From Candidatus Microthrix parvicella Bio17-1 (GTDB lineage: Bacteria; Actinomycetota; Acidimicrobiia; Acidimicrobiales; Microtrichaceae): 64,000 nt of DNA. The DNA is taken from assembly GCF_000299415.1 (NCBI RefSeq), contig NZ_AMPG01000002.1, positions 496,001 through 560,000 of the forward strand, in the 5' to 3' direction. Below, piece by piece: positions 54,877 through 63,088 of this stretch (its first letter is position 1; every line of letters begins with the position of its first letter). Both the position numbers and the translations under genes were made by a program. Under the pieces are notes generated by a model. The model was not told where the DNA came from. It made no database searches and saw only the letters and a list, made by a program, of their open reading frames with translations.

Positions 54877-56157
54877 TTAGGTCGCGTCGGCCTCGGCGCC
54901 GCGCTTGGAGGCTGCGCTTTTGGCCGCCGACCGTCGAGCTTCGCTACGACGGCGACGACGGCTGGGGCTGAGATCCATCGCCGGACGCTCAACGCCCCAG
55001 TACGTGATCGTGGCCACCACCACCGAAGCGACAAACACGAACAGCAGCTGCCACCAGCGACCCTTCGGCACCTGGCCCTCGAGACCCATTCGGAAAAACA
55101 GCTTCACGAAACCCGGATGCCACAGATAGAGGCCGTAGGAGATTGCGCCAAGCGACGCAAACACCCAGGAACGCATCACCCAGCGGATGGCACCCTTGGA
55201 CTGATCACCCAAGGTCAGCGGGAGCAGCAACAGCCCGGCACCGGCGCCATGCGCCACATGCCTGGCCAAGGATTGCCCCATGGTCGGGAAGTAGATGAAG
55301 TAGTAGCGCAGCTGAACAGCGGCCCAAATCACCCCGACCGCCGAACCCCAACAAAACCAGGGCCGATCGGACATCCACCGGATCCAACCGGGAAGCGCAA
55401 GGCCCCGGACCTGTGCTGCGGCCAGCGCCGAAAAGAACATTCCTACGGCAAACCAGTCCAGCATCGATGGCATCCACACCAGCGATGGATGGGTGGTGTC
55501 GCGGATCGTCATGATCAACACCTTGATGGCGATCGAGAACACCACTTGCGCGCCCAAGGCCAGGTAAATACCGACCATGCGGTCCTGAACCGACGTTCCG
55601 AACGCTCGGCTCACACGCCGATAGGCCATCGCCAACAGAGGCAAAATCAGGTAGAAGGCCAGCTCAACCCCCAACGTCCAGGCAGCAAAGATGGCCCAGA
55701 ACTCGCCTCCAAACACGTAAATCTGCCCAAACCCGAACAGTGCCACCCAACCGACAGCGTTGGTCGGCAGGTCAACGTCTGGAAAGACGGTGATGTAAAA
55801 GAACAGCGCCACCCAGTACAGCGGCACCAGCCGCAGCAGGCGGCCGGTGGCATAGTCGCGCAGGTTGGGAAACGGCGTGCCATCCAGAATCCCCTCCACG
55901 AATGGACGGAACAGCAGAAATCCCGACAGCGCGAAGAACGTGCCGACGGACATGTGTCCGATGTGTTGCACCAGTTGATCGCTCGCGCCCAGCGAGGTAC
56001 GAAACACCCCCAACGTGTGCGTGCACATCACCAGGAACGCAGACAGAAACCGCAGGCCGTTCAGACACGGGTAGTACGTGCGGCTGACCTTGGGCACCTG
56101 CCGGCGACCATCGCCCGACTGAGGGGCGACGGCGGCGCGGTCCAGCGTGGAGGTCAT
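54877..56157 (-). CDS. Acyltransferase family 3 (OafA-like) membrane protein
   Basis: The 426-residue protein has about ten helices, with the family start YYPCLNGLRFLSAFLVMCTH (catalytic H within RF-S-x-x-V-x-C-x-H), then GFLLFRPFVEGILDG, LRLVPLYWVALFFY and the late GLYLWHPGFVKLFF. OafA-type enzymes O-acetylate or acylate extracellular glycans. The C-terminal tail is very basic (SPSRRRRRSEARRSAAKSAA). The start overlaps the upstream stop (ATGA). Confidence 0.9.
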   Translation of the reverse strand: MTSTLDRAAVAPQSGDGRRQVPKVSRTYYPCLNGLRFLSAFLVMCTHTLGVFRTSLGASDQLVQHIGHMSVGTFFALSGFLLFRPFVEGILDGTPFPNLRDYATGRLLRLVPLYWVALFFYITVFPDVDLPTNAVGWVALFGFGQIYVFGGEFWAIFAAWTLGVELAFYLILPLLAMAYRRVSRAFGTSVQDRMVGIYLALGAQVVFSIAIKVLIMTIRDTTHPSLVWMPSMLDWFAVGMFFSALAAAQVRGLALPGWIRWMSDRPWFCWGSAVGVIWAAVQLRYYFIYFPTMGQSLARHVAHGAGAGLLLLPLTLGDQSKGAIRWVMRSWVFASLGAISYGLYLWHPGFVKLFFRMGLEGQVPKGRWWQLLFVFVASVVVATITYWGVERPAMDLSPSRRRRRSEARRSAAKSAASKRGAEADAT

Positions 56158-57314
56158 CCCCCCTGACCCCCGGCCCCTTCACCGTTTGGCGGGGTGGATG
56201 CGGGAGCACCGCCACCATCGGCTGCCGGACCGGGGATGCTGACCTGCGTGGTCGCCCCGCCCGATGTCGCCGGCGTACCGCCCGATGTCGGCGGCGTACC
56301 GCCGGTGGGTGCGGGGACCGGCGCTGTTGTCACCCCGCCGGCCGGTGGCGTCGCCACGGTTGGGGTTGTCGCTGCGCCGGCCGGCGCCTCGGGGTTGACC
56401 GATTCCGGTTGCAGCTGGCGAACGGTCGGCTCGGCAAACAGCGCGAAGTCATCAAACTGTGCACCTCTCGCCTTGCGGTCCACTCCGACCAGGCCTGCTG
56501 ATTGGTTTGCATCGGCGAACGTGTCATCACGAACCCGCGTGGAGATTGAGCCATCCACCCAGATGCTGAACCCGTCATCCTCGAAACGAACCGTCACGAG
56601 CGTGGCCCCAAACACGTTCAACGAGTTCTTCTGTGTGTGGCCCACCTCCTCCACCTTGCCGTTGACCACCCGCAGAATGCGCAGCCACTGCCTGCTGTCC
56701 ACCGGGTCTGCGACGACCGCCCAGTAGTCGTCCACCGAAGCGATTCTAAAGGCCACCCCAGCGTTCGTCATCGGTCTGCTCAGCCGGGCCTGCACCGCCG
56801 AGATCGGCGAGGCCCATCCCATGGCCACCAGTGCCGGGGAGTCCTTGTCGACATCGATGATCGCCCCCTGCCCGCCGTTGATGCCCCAGATGCCGCCGTA
56901 GACCGACCATCGCGTCGAGTCGTAAAATGGATTGATCGAGCTCTTGGAGTCGACGATGACGCCCAGTTCGTCGCTGAAAATACCCCGGTCGAAGCTGTCC
57001 ATGCGCACCGGGATCTCCATGCCATCGATCACCTCCGGAGGCACGACGTAGGTGTTGATCAGCACCGCCGCCGCTCCAAGCACCATCGCCACACCCACCA
57101 CGATCAGGAACTGGCGATTGACGAAGGGCAGACGGTCCGACGCCAGCAGGTCTCGTACCCGCTGTCCTCGCGTCCGGTCATCTGTCGCGTCATCGGTCGC
57201 GTCATCGGTCGCGTCGCCGGGCACATCGTCCGGGGCGTCGCCGGGCACATCGTCCGGGGCGTCAGCACCGTCGACGGGTGGGGGGTTCAACTCGTTCTGT
57301 TCGTCGATACTCAT
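56154..57314 (-). CDS. Single-pass membrane protein with LamG-like extracytoplasmic domain (paralogue 2)
   Basis: 386 residues. The acidic cytoplasmic N-terminus is made of repeats (PDDVPGDA, TDDA). One helix (FLIVVGVAMVLGAAAVLINT) leads to a LamG-like domain (WSVYGGIWGINGGQGAIIDV, GVAFRIASVDDYWAVVADPV, VTVRFEDDGFSIWVDGSIST), then a Pro/Thr/Gly tail with TPPTSGG repeats. It parallels the protein at 53010-54002 in every part. Both junctions are ATGA overlaps. The pair in one operon suggests a hetero-complex on the outer membrane face, but no function can be assigned. Confidence 0.8.
   Translation of the reverse strand: MSIDEQNELNPPPVDGADAPDDVPGDAPDDVPGDATDDATDDATDDRTRGQRVRDLLASDRLPFVNRQFLIVVGVAMVLGAAAVLINTYVVPPEVIDGMEIPVRMDSFDRGIFSDELGVIVDSKSSINPFYDSTRWSVYGGIWGINGGQGAIIDVDKDSPALVAMGWASPISAVQARLSRPMTNAGVAFRIASVDDYWAVVADPVDSRQWLRILRVVNGKVEEVGHTQKNSLNVFGATLVTVRFEDDGFSIWVDGSISTRVRDDTFADANQSAGLVGVDRKARGAQFDDFALFAEPTVRQLQPESVNPEAPAGAATTPTVATPPAGGVTTAPVPAPTGGTPPTSGGTPATSGGATTQVSIPGPAADGGGAPASTPPNGEGAGGQGG
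56258..56306. repeat. 21-bp coding repeats (TPPTSGG tail)
   Basis: Two copies of about 21 bp (plus-strand cccgatgtcgccggcgtaccg with one change) encode TPATSGG/TPPTSGG in the tail of the 386-residue membrane protein. Confidence 0.6.
57178..57262. repeat. 12-bp and 24-bp coding repeats (acidic cytoplasmic tail)
   Basis: Three copies of a 12-bp unit (gtcgcgtcatcg) encode DDAT, next to two copies of a 24-bp unit (ccgggcacatcgtccggggcgtcg) encoding DAPDDVPG, in the N-terminus of the 386-residue membrane protein. Confidence 0.7.
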
Positions 57315-58468
57315 CGCTGCCGTCGCGTCGTTGGATTGGCCGAGATGCTACGCCCCCGGTCGGCGTTGGAAAGAACGGCGGCAGCGAGAACGGCCTCGTA
57401 GTCCGCAACTGACCGTTCCCAGGTGAACGTGGCCGCCCGTGCCCGTGCCGATTTGCTCAACCGTGCCCGTTCGGCCGGTTGAGCGGCCAACGATGCCAGC
57501 GCCCCACGGAGCGCGTCAGGGTCACGTCGGGGCACCACCCGCCCGGTGTCCCCCACCACGTCACCCAACCCCGGCAGGTCGGAACACACCGGGATCAGAC
57601 CGGCAGACATGCCTTCGAGAAGCACCATGCCAAAGGCCTCCAGTTCGTTGATCGATGGCAACACGATGACGTCGTGGCTGCGGTAGGCGGCCAACAATTC
57701 GTCGTGGTCGACGCGCCCGACAAAGCGGGCGTTGGTCAGGCCCCTGCGTCGCGCCAACTCGCGGTACTGCTGCTCATCCAGTCCGCCACCCACCAGGGTG
57801 GCCTCCACCCCGGGGAGCCCGTCGAGAGCCTCCAGCAGCACCGGGACTCCCTTGTAGGGCCGCATCTGACCCACGAACAGCACTCGCAACGGGCCGTTTG
57901 ACCGCGCGGTCACATCCTCCGGTGTGTCCGCGCCCGCCGGTGCCACGGCATCGACCCCCCACGGAATGACGTGAGCTCCCGGTACCCCCGCCGCCGCAAG
58001 CAGGTCCCGATAGGACGGCGACGTGACCACGACCTCGTCCGCCACGCGGGCCAGGCGCTCCTGTGCGGTGTTCACGCCCAGTTGGGCCCGATACATCGCG
58101 CCGCGACCACGTCCGGCGGCCTCCACCATCACTTGAAAATGATGGGTGTACACCACCGCCGGTCGGCGCCGCGCCAACGCGGTTCGCGCCAGAAACAACT
58201 CCGAGCAGAACGGCGATGGCCCGTGCAGGCCCACCACGTCGTAGCCCTCGGTGAAGCGGGCAAAGCGGGCGAAGCGTCGAGCAATAAAGTGCATTCGGTA
58301 CTCGCCGTAGGTCAACCCTCGATCGGCCAGGGCCGAAACCGCGTCCACTCGATGACCTCGCTCGATCAAGCCGCGACGAAGCCGATCAACCGACCGTGAC
58401 ACGCCGGAGGTCACCGGGGGAAGTTGCGATGCCACCAACAGCACCGACATTGGCTTGGATTCGGTCAT
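57311..58468 (-). CDS. Glycosyltransferase family 4 (GT-B)
   Basis: The 385-residue protein has the N-terminal GT-B loop VASQLPPVTSGVSRSVDRLR, the middle PLRVLFVGQMRPYKGVPVLLE and the nucleotide-sugar site VIVLPSINELEAFGMVLLEG, with the E-x7-E pattern of GT4. It retains configuration and probably adds a hexose or mannose to a lipid-linked intermediate on the cytoplasmic side. The start overlaps the GT2 stop and the stop overlaps the next ATG, both ATGA. Confidence 0.92.
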   Translation of the reverse strand: MTESKPMSVLLVASQLPPVTSGVSRSVDRLRRGLIERGHRVDAVSALADRGLTYGEYRMHFIARRFARFARFTEGYDVVGLHGPSPFCSELFLARTALARRRPAVVYTHHFQVMVEAAGRGRGAMYRAQLGVNTAQERLARVADEVVVTSPSYRDLLAAAGVPGAHVIPWGVDAVAPAGADTPEDVTARSNGPLRVLFVGQMRPYKGVPVLLEALDGLPGVEATLVGGGLDEQQYRELARRRGLTNARFVGRVDHDELLAAYRSHDVIVLPSINELEAFGMVLLEGMSAGLIPVCSDLPGLGDVVGDTGRVVPRRDPDALRGALASLAAQPAERARLSKSARARAATFTWERSVADYEAVLAAAVLSNADRGRSISANPTTRRQR

Positions 58469-59307
58469 GGCGCAGCCGGGTCGAGGATCTCCAGGCCGTC
58501 GGTGCGTGGCTGCGCCGGCTCAGGGCCCCATCCAACCCTGGTGCTCCACCACAGGCGCACCAGGTGCTTCACCATGTTCCAACCTTCCACCAGGGTGCTC
58601 TTGGTCTGACCATCGGTGCGGGTCTCGAAGCGATAGGGCACGTCCACCAACACCTCCCATTTCCCCCGAACCAGGATCTCCACCAGCATTTTGTAGCCCT
58701 CAGGCGCCAGGGTGGCGTTGGCCAGCACCTCGGGGCGAATGGCAAAAAGCCCACCCCCAGGGTCCGAGGAACGCCGAGTCTCCCGAAACATGAACTGCAC
58801 CAGCCACCGCGAGCCCACCGATGCCCAGTGCCGCCAGCGGTACTCAAGGCCTTCCGCAGAGCCTCCCGCCGCATAGCGGCTACCCACCGTCACCTGCGCA
58901 GGGCCGTCCAACAGCGGCGCCACCATCGACTCGGCGACCTCGGGCGGATGCTGCAGATCTCCATCCATCACGATCACGGCACGACCTCTCGCTTGGGCCA
59001 TGCCCAGTGTCAGCGCACCGGCGAGGCCTCCGTCGCGCCGCCCCACAGGCCGGTGGATCATGCGCACCGGCTCGCCCGCCGCGGCCGCCCGACGAACCAC
59101 CTGCGGCGTCTCATCGTCGGAGTCGTCGACGAACAACACCTCGTAGCTGCGTCCGGTCTCGCCGAAGTGGGTCGACAACCGGCCCAACAACCGCTCGACG
59201 TTGTCGCCCTCGTTGCGCGTCGGCACCAGCACGGTCACCGCGACTCCCCGCAGACGTTCCGCCGCGGCCATGGCGTTGGTCTGCCCCTCGGCCGCATCGT
59301 TACTCAC
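58465..59307 (-). CDS. Glycosyltransferase family 2 (dolichol-phosphate mannosyltransferase-like)
   Basis: 280 residues from GTG 59307, overlapping the VWA gene stop (GTGA); ATG 59271 is the alternative. The GT-A fold shows VTVLVPTRNEGDNVERLLGR, VLFVDDSDDETPQVVRRAA and the metal-binding DGDLQHPPEVAESM near residue 115. The end lacks membrane helices, as in DPM1-type enzymes that make polyprenyl-phosphate mannose or glucose for GT-C enzymes. That donor could feed the GT-C proteins elsewhere in the window. Confidence 0.9.
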   Translation of the reverse strand: MSNDAAEGQTNAMAAAERLRGVAVTVLVPTRNEGDNVERLLGRLSTHFGETGRSYEVLFVDDSDDETPQVVRRAAAAGEPVRMIHRPVGRRDGGLAGALTLGMAQARGRAVIVMDGDLQHPPEVAESMVAPLLDGPAQVTVGSRYAAGGSAEGLEYRWRHWASVGSRWLVQFMFRETRRSSDPGGGLFAIRPEVLANATLAPEGYKMLVEILVRGKWEVLVDVPYRFETRTDGQTKSTLVEGWNMVKHLVRLWWSTRVGWGPEPAQPRTDGLEILDPAAP

Positions 59308-60800
59308 GCGAGGTTGTCGACGAAGGTCTCGAGCTGGCGAAGGTTGCGGCACTCGAAGGCACCATCGGTGTACACCGCGTAATCGGACACGATCGAATCG
59401 CCGGTGTCCCAGTAGCTCTTTGGTTCGGGGTTCAGCCAGTAGGTGTGGCGGGCCCGGTGCGCTATCTCCTTCACCACCCAACTCTGGCTGGCGTGGTAGT
59501 TGTTGCGAGCGTCGCCCAGGATGATCACAGTGCTCTTCGGGCTGATCTCGCGCCCGGCCTTCTCCCAGAAGGCCTCGAATGCATGGCCGTAGTCGCTGTG
59601 ACCGTCCACCCACACCACGTCGGCCTCCGTGTTCACCCGGTGGATCGCCTCCATGATGTCGTCGGTGCCCTCAAACATGTGGGTCACCTCGTCGATGCCA
59701 TCGATGAACACGAAGCTTCGCACCCGACTGAACTGGCCCGAAAGCGCATACACGAGGTGCAGCGTGAACCGGGCGAAGGCAGCCACCGAGCCGGAGATGT
59801 CGGCGATGACAAAGATCTCGGGCTTGTGGGGCCTCGGGGGTCGAAACTGTGGGTCGGCGGGCACCCCGCCTGTGCTGAGGGAGTGGCGAACCGTCGAACG
59901 AAAATCCAACGGACCCCTGCGGCCGCGACGACGCTTGCGGGCCAGACGCACCGCCAACTTGCGGGTGAGCGGCTGGATCGCCTGACGAAGCACCTTCAGC
60001 TCGTCGCGACTGGCATGCATGAAATCGATGTCTTCTGGAAGCGGCTTGCGCAGGGTGCGCGACATGGCCTCCACACCGCGGTCCGCCACCAGGCCACGAC
60101 GGATCTCGGCCTCGATCTCAGACTTGAGCTGGTTGATGCGGTGTTCGTACTCGTCGGCCTCGAGCCGCGCATCAAGGGAGTTTTGGTCCTCCGGGGCCGC
60201 GTCCTTGGCCGCCTCCAGCAACTTTGCCAGCACTCCATCGAGGTCGAGCTGTCGCAGCGTTCGATAGAGGTAGTAGGTGCCGCCGACCGGCCGGCCCGGC
60301 TCCATGCCGGCGTAGCGACGCACCGCTTGGCGGGCCACCGCCCGCATTTGTGCATCGTTGCCCTTCAACAGCGACTGGTACAACGCCTCGGCCAGTTCCT
60401 CCGAGGTCATCGCCTCGCCGCCCGCACCACCCGCGCCGGTTGCGCCCTCACCGGGCGGCAGGTCCATCTGGTCCTCGAGCTCGGCCAGCGCGGCCGCAGC
60501 ATCCTCGTCCAGCACGTGGGCCGACCCGCGGTGGCTGAAATACACCTCAAAGACGGTCTCGAACACACGCCAATGGCTGTGGTTTTTCACCAGGGTGGCG
60601 GCCAGCGCGTACTTGAATGCGTCCCTGTCCTCCAGCGGGATGTGCCCAACCGCCTCCATGGCGTCCAGGTTCTCGGTCAGGCTCACCGGCAGACCGGCCT
60701 CCCTGAGCGCGAGAATGAAGCCCCCCAGCAGCTCCAGGAAGGGCTCGCCGGTCACTGCGAGGGTTGCGAGGGTGCCACCGCCGGCGGTCTCAGGGAGCAC
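59304..60800 (-). CDS. CoxE-like VWA-domain protein
   Basis: The 498-residue protein begins FILALREAGLPVSLTENLDA, typical of CoxE/VWA partners of MoxR ATPases. A helical middle (to ~330) is followed by a C-terminal VWA domain with MIDAS DISGSVAAFARF, TEADVVWVDGHSDYGHAFEA and STVIILGDARNNYH. MoxR-VWA pairs act as chaperones that insert metals or assemble complexes. The GTG start lies 3 bp after the MoxR stop, and the stop overlaps GT2. Being translationally joined to sugar-transfer genes is unusual. Confidence 0.88.
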   Translation of the reverse strand: MLPETAGGGTLATLAVTGEPFLELLGGFILALREAGLPVSLTENLDAMEAVGHIPLEDRDAFKYALAATLVKNHSHWRVFETVFEVYFSHRGSAHVLDEDAAAALAELEDQMDLPPGEGATGAGGAGGEAMTSEELAEALYQSLLKGNDAQMRAVARQAVRRYAGMEPGRPVGGTYYLYRTLRQLDLDGVLAKLLEAAKDAAPEDQNSLDARLEADEYEHRINQLKSEIEAEIRRGLVADRGVEAMSRTLRKPLPEDIDFMHASRDELKVLRQAIQPLTRKLAVRLARKRRRGRRGPLDFRSTVRHSLSTGGVPADPQFRPPRPHKPEIFVIADISGSVAAFARFTLHLVYALSGQFSRVRSFVFIDGIDEVTHMFEGTDDIMEAIHRVNTEADVVWVDGHSDYGHAFEAFWEKAGREISPKSTVIILGDARNNYHASQSWVVKEIAHRARHTYWLNPEPKSYWDTGDSIVSDYAVYTDGAFECRNLRQLETFVDNLA

Positions 60801-60803
60801 CCA

Positions 60804-61757
60804 TCAACCCAGCATCGATTTCGCAGCGGACTGGCCGCCATCCTTGACAAACTCCCGGGTGGCCTTGGCGATGTCCGACTGGTACTTCAAGAGGATGTTG
60901 GCCGTGTCGGTGGCCACCTGGGCATCCACCTTCTCCACGCCCAGCAGCATGAGGGTGCGGGCCCAGTCGAGCGTCTCGGAAACCGACGGCGACTTCTTGA
61001 GTTCGAGCTGGCGGATCGACCGCACGATTCGGGCCACCTGATCGGCCAGGGCCTCGGTGATGCCCGGCACCTTGGTGAGCACGATCTCGCGCTCCCGCTC
61101 CATGTCCGGGTAGTCGATGTACAGGTACAGGCAACGCCGCTTGAGCGCCTCGGACAGTTCCCTGGTTGCGTTCGAGGTCAGGAACACCAGCGGGATCTGG
61201 CGGGCGGTGATCGTACCCAGCTCGGGAATGGACACCTGGTAATCGCTGAGCAGCTCCAACAGCAGCGCCTCGGTTTCCACCTCCACCCGGTCGACCTCAT
61301 CGATCAGGAGAACCACCGGGTCCTCGGCCCTGATCGCCTCGAGAAGCGGGCGAGTCAGGAGGAAGTCCTCGGAGAAGATGTCCTCCTCAAGCTCACCCCA
61401 GCCGGCGCCACCCTCGCTGTTGCCCTCAATGCCTGCCGCCTGGATCCGCAGCAACTGCTTCTTGTAATTCCACTCGTACAGCGCCTTGGCTTCATCCAGG
61501 CCCTCGTAACACTGCAGGCGAATCAGTCGGCTGTTGGTGATCTCGGCCACCGACTTGGCGAGTTGGGTCTTGCCGGTGCCCGCAGGGCCCTCGACCAGAA
61601 TCGGCTTACCCAGCCGATCGGCGAGGTAGACGATTCCTGCGATCCCCTCGTCGGAGAGGTACTCCACCTCACCGAGACGGGCTCGCACGTCGTCGACCGC
61701 ATCGAAGCGGGGCTCGGTCTCGGGAAGTCCGTCGGTGCGTGCGCTGGCCGTGCTCAT
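60804..61757 (-). CDS. MoxR-family AAA+ ATPase
   Basis: 317 residues. Walker A VEGPAGTGKTQLAKSV near residue 57, Walker B VVLLIDEVDRVEVETEALLL, sensor 1 LVFLTSNATRELSEALKRRC with the arginine finger, and the MoxR lid (LELKKSPSVSETLDWARTLM). It works with the VWA partner encoded next. It is the first gene of the nine-gene unit. The 101-bp gap upstream separates it from the divergent DoxX-like gene. Confidence 0.92.
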   Translation of the reverse strand: MSTASARTDGLPETEPRFDAVDDVRARLGEVEYLSDEGIAGIVYLADRLGKPILVEGPAGTGKTQLAKSVAEITNSRLIRLQCYEGLDEAKALYEWNYKKQLLRIQAAGIEGNSEGGAGWGELEEDIFSEDFLLTRPLLEAIRAEDPVVLLIDEVDRVEVETEALLLELLSDYQVSIPELGTITARQIPLVFLTSNATRELSEALKRRCLYLYIDYPDMEREREIVLTKVPGITEALADQVARIVRSIRQLELKKSPSVSETLDWARTLMLLGVEKVDAQVATDTANILLKYQSDIAKATREFVKDGGQSAAKSMLG

Positions 61758-61801
61758 TGGCAGAGAGACTACCGATCAGGCGTCGGGGCGCTCCCAATCG
61801 C

Positions 61802-61830
61802 TTGTGACGAACGGCCGGGTGGTGTTTGAT
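61802..61830 (+). promoter_or_regulatory. Candidate promoter of the DoxX-like gene
   Basis: TTGTGA (61802-61807) and TTTGAT (61825-61830) are 17 bp apart, each four of six matches to consensus, with the start ATG 29 bp after the -10. It lies in the gap shared with the divergent MoxR unit. Confidence 0.35.
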
Positions 61831-61858
61831 CCGGTCCTGCCATGGGAACATCTCAGAC

Positions 61859-62404
61859 ATGATGTTGTTACGACGAGTTGCCCGACCCCTGATCGCCGGA
61901 CTGTTGATCAACGAGGGACTGGCAAGCGCCCGCAATCCCGAGTCGAAGGTGGACACGGCGGCACCGCTCCTGGGTGCAATCAGGGACGCCACCGGGTTGA
62001 CGATGGCCGATGCGGATCTGGTGAAGGCCAACGGCGCCATCATGGTGGGCGCAGGAGTGTTGTTTTCCCTCGGCAGGTTCCCGCGCCTCTCGGCGCTGGT
62101 GCTGGCGGGCACGCTCGTACCAACCACGTTGGCGGCGCATGCGTTCTGGAACGAGGAGCCGGACACCCAAGCCCGAACGATGTCTCGCATTCAGTTCGAG
62201 AAGAACGCGTCGATCCTGGGCGGGCTGTTGCTGGCCACCGTCGACACCGAGGGCCGTCCCGGCCTCGGCTGGCGGGCCCGACGGGCCGCCAAGGACACCG
62301 AGCGGATGGTCAACACCGCCCAGCGCGAGGCCAAGCTGGCCGGCTCCTTGGCACAGGCCAGGCTGGAGTCCGCGGCCCAACCACTCAAGGCCGCACTCGG
62401 CTGA
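61859..62404 (+). CDS. DoxX-like membrane protein
   Basis: About 181 residues from ATG 61859 (ATG 61862 next to it). The pattern of RRVARPLIAGLLINEGLASA, an intervening loop, LVKANGAIMVGAGVLFSLGR, LSALVLAGTLVPTTLAAHAF and KNASILGGLLLATVDTEG is that of the four-helix DoxX family. It ends in a soluble, Ala-rich helix (ERMVNTAQREAKLAGSLAQA) that is longer than usual. DoxX relatives sit in respiratory and redox-stress complexes; no partner is visible here. Confidence 0.8.
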   Translation: MMLLRRVARPLIAGLLINEGLASARNPESKVDTAAPLLGAIRDATGLTMADADLVKANGAIMVGAGVLFSLGRFPRLSALVLAGTLVPTTLAAHAFWNEEPDTQARTMSRIQFEKNASILGGLLLATVDTEGRPGLGWRARRAAKDTERMVNTAQREAKLAGSLAQARLESAAQPLKAALG

Positions 62405-62470
62405 GTTCACAACCACGGGACGCCAGTGTTCTTGCATGATTGGGCAAGCCGACCTTCGCCATGGCGCCGG

Positions 62471-62523
62471 TCACCGACGGTGATCACCAACGAGCACGTG
62501 GCATACTCGTGGCATGGCACGAG
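62471..62523. promoter_or_regulatory. Palindromes in the toxin-antitoxin promoter/start region
   Basis: Three inverted repeats crowd the 43 bp before and over the antitoxin ATG: TCACCG-A-CGGTGA (62471-62483), the overlapping perfect palindrome GGTGATCACC (62479-62488), and CTCGTG-GCATGG-CACGAG (62506-62523), which contains the start codon. A direct repeat of CGTGGCAT lies between. This is what one expects of an autoregulated antitoxin operator. Confidence 0.5.
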
Positions 62524-62750
62524 TTCGGGTCAGCACCACGGTCGACGAACAGCTGCTCGCAGCTGCTCGTTCGGCGTCTCCAGATGCTCGTGACTCGAAG
62601 CTTCTCGACGAAGCCCTCGCTGCCTTCGTGGCCAAGCATCGGACCGATGAGGTCGATCGAAGCTACGAGGTGTACGACCGCCGACCGCTGAGTGAACCTG
62701 ACGAATGGGGCGACCTCGATTCTTTCCATCGCGCAGCCAAGGCTTCGTGA
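62514..62750 (+). CDS. Type II antitoxin, ribbon-helix-helix type (MazE/VapB-like)
   Basis: 78 residues. The first strand VRVSTTVDEQLLAAARSA has the ribbon-helix-helix look, followed by SKLLDEALAAFVAKHR. The C-terminal half is acidic and probably disordered (DEVDRSYEVYDRRPLSEPDE), as expected of the toxin-binding tail. The stop overlaps the toxin GTG (GTGA). The ATG lies inside an inverted repeat. Confidence 0.85.
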   Translation: MARVRVSTTVDEQLLAAARSASPDARDSKLLDEALAAFVAKHRTDEVDRSYEVYDRRPLSEPDEWGDLDSFHRAAKAS

Positions 62751-63085
62751 GCGAACTCCCCCAGCGGGGCGAACTGTGGTGGTGTGAGCTGCCCGAGATC
62801 GCGCGCCGACCGGTTGTTGTGCTCTCCCGCGCCGAGGCGATCCGTCGGCTGAAGCGAGTCATCGTTGCCCCGTGTACCACGACAATTCGTGACCTCGAAA
62901 GCGAAGTGCTCTTGGAGCCAGGCGAGGATCCGGTGCGGAGAACGACCGCTGTCAACCTCGACTCGGTAGAAAGCGTCAGCGTGGGAGCGATGGTCGAACC
63001 GGTCGGGCGCCTTTCGGAGTTCCGAATGCGCCACATCTGCCAGGCGATGGCGGTTGCCGTCGGATGTGACTCGGCGTTCGGGTAG
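62747..63085 (+). CDS. mazF: MazF/PemK-family mRNA interferase toxin
   Basis: 112 residues starting at GTG 62747, overlapping the antitoxin stop. MazF signatures: RGELWWCELPEIARRPVVVL, SRAEAIRRLKRVIVAPCTTT with the catalytic Thr/Arg (TTTIRDLESEV), VNLDSVESVSVGAMVEPVGR and the last helix FRMRHICQAMAVAVG. It should cut single-stranded RNA at short motifs when the antitoxin is degraded. It is a complete pair of normal size. Confidence 0.9.
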   Translation: MSELPQRGELWWCELPEIARRPVVVLSRAEAIRRLKRVIVAPCTTTIRDLESEVLLEPGEDPVRRTTAVNLDSVESVSVGAMVEPVGRLSEFRMRHICQAMAVAVGCDSAFG

Positions 63086-63088
63086 ACG

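Noticed and set aside
62431-62448. Hairpin CTTGC/GCAAG after the DoxX-like gene as a terminator
   Set aside because: Only five base pairs, an eight-base loop and no T-run; too weak to call.
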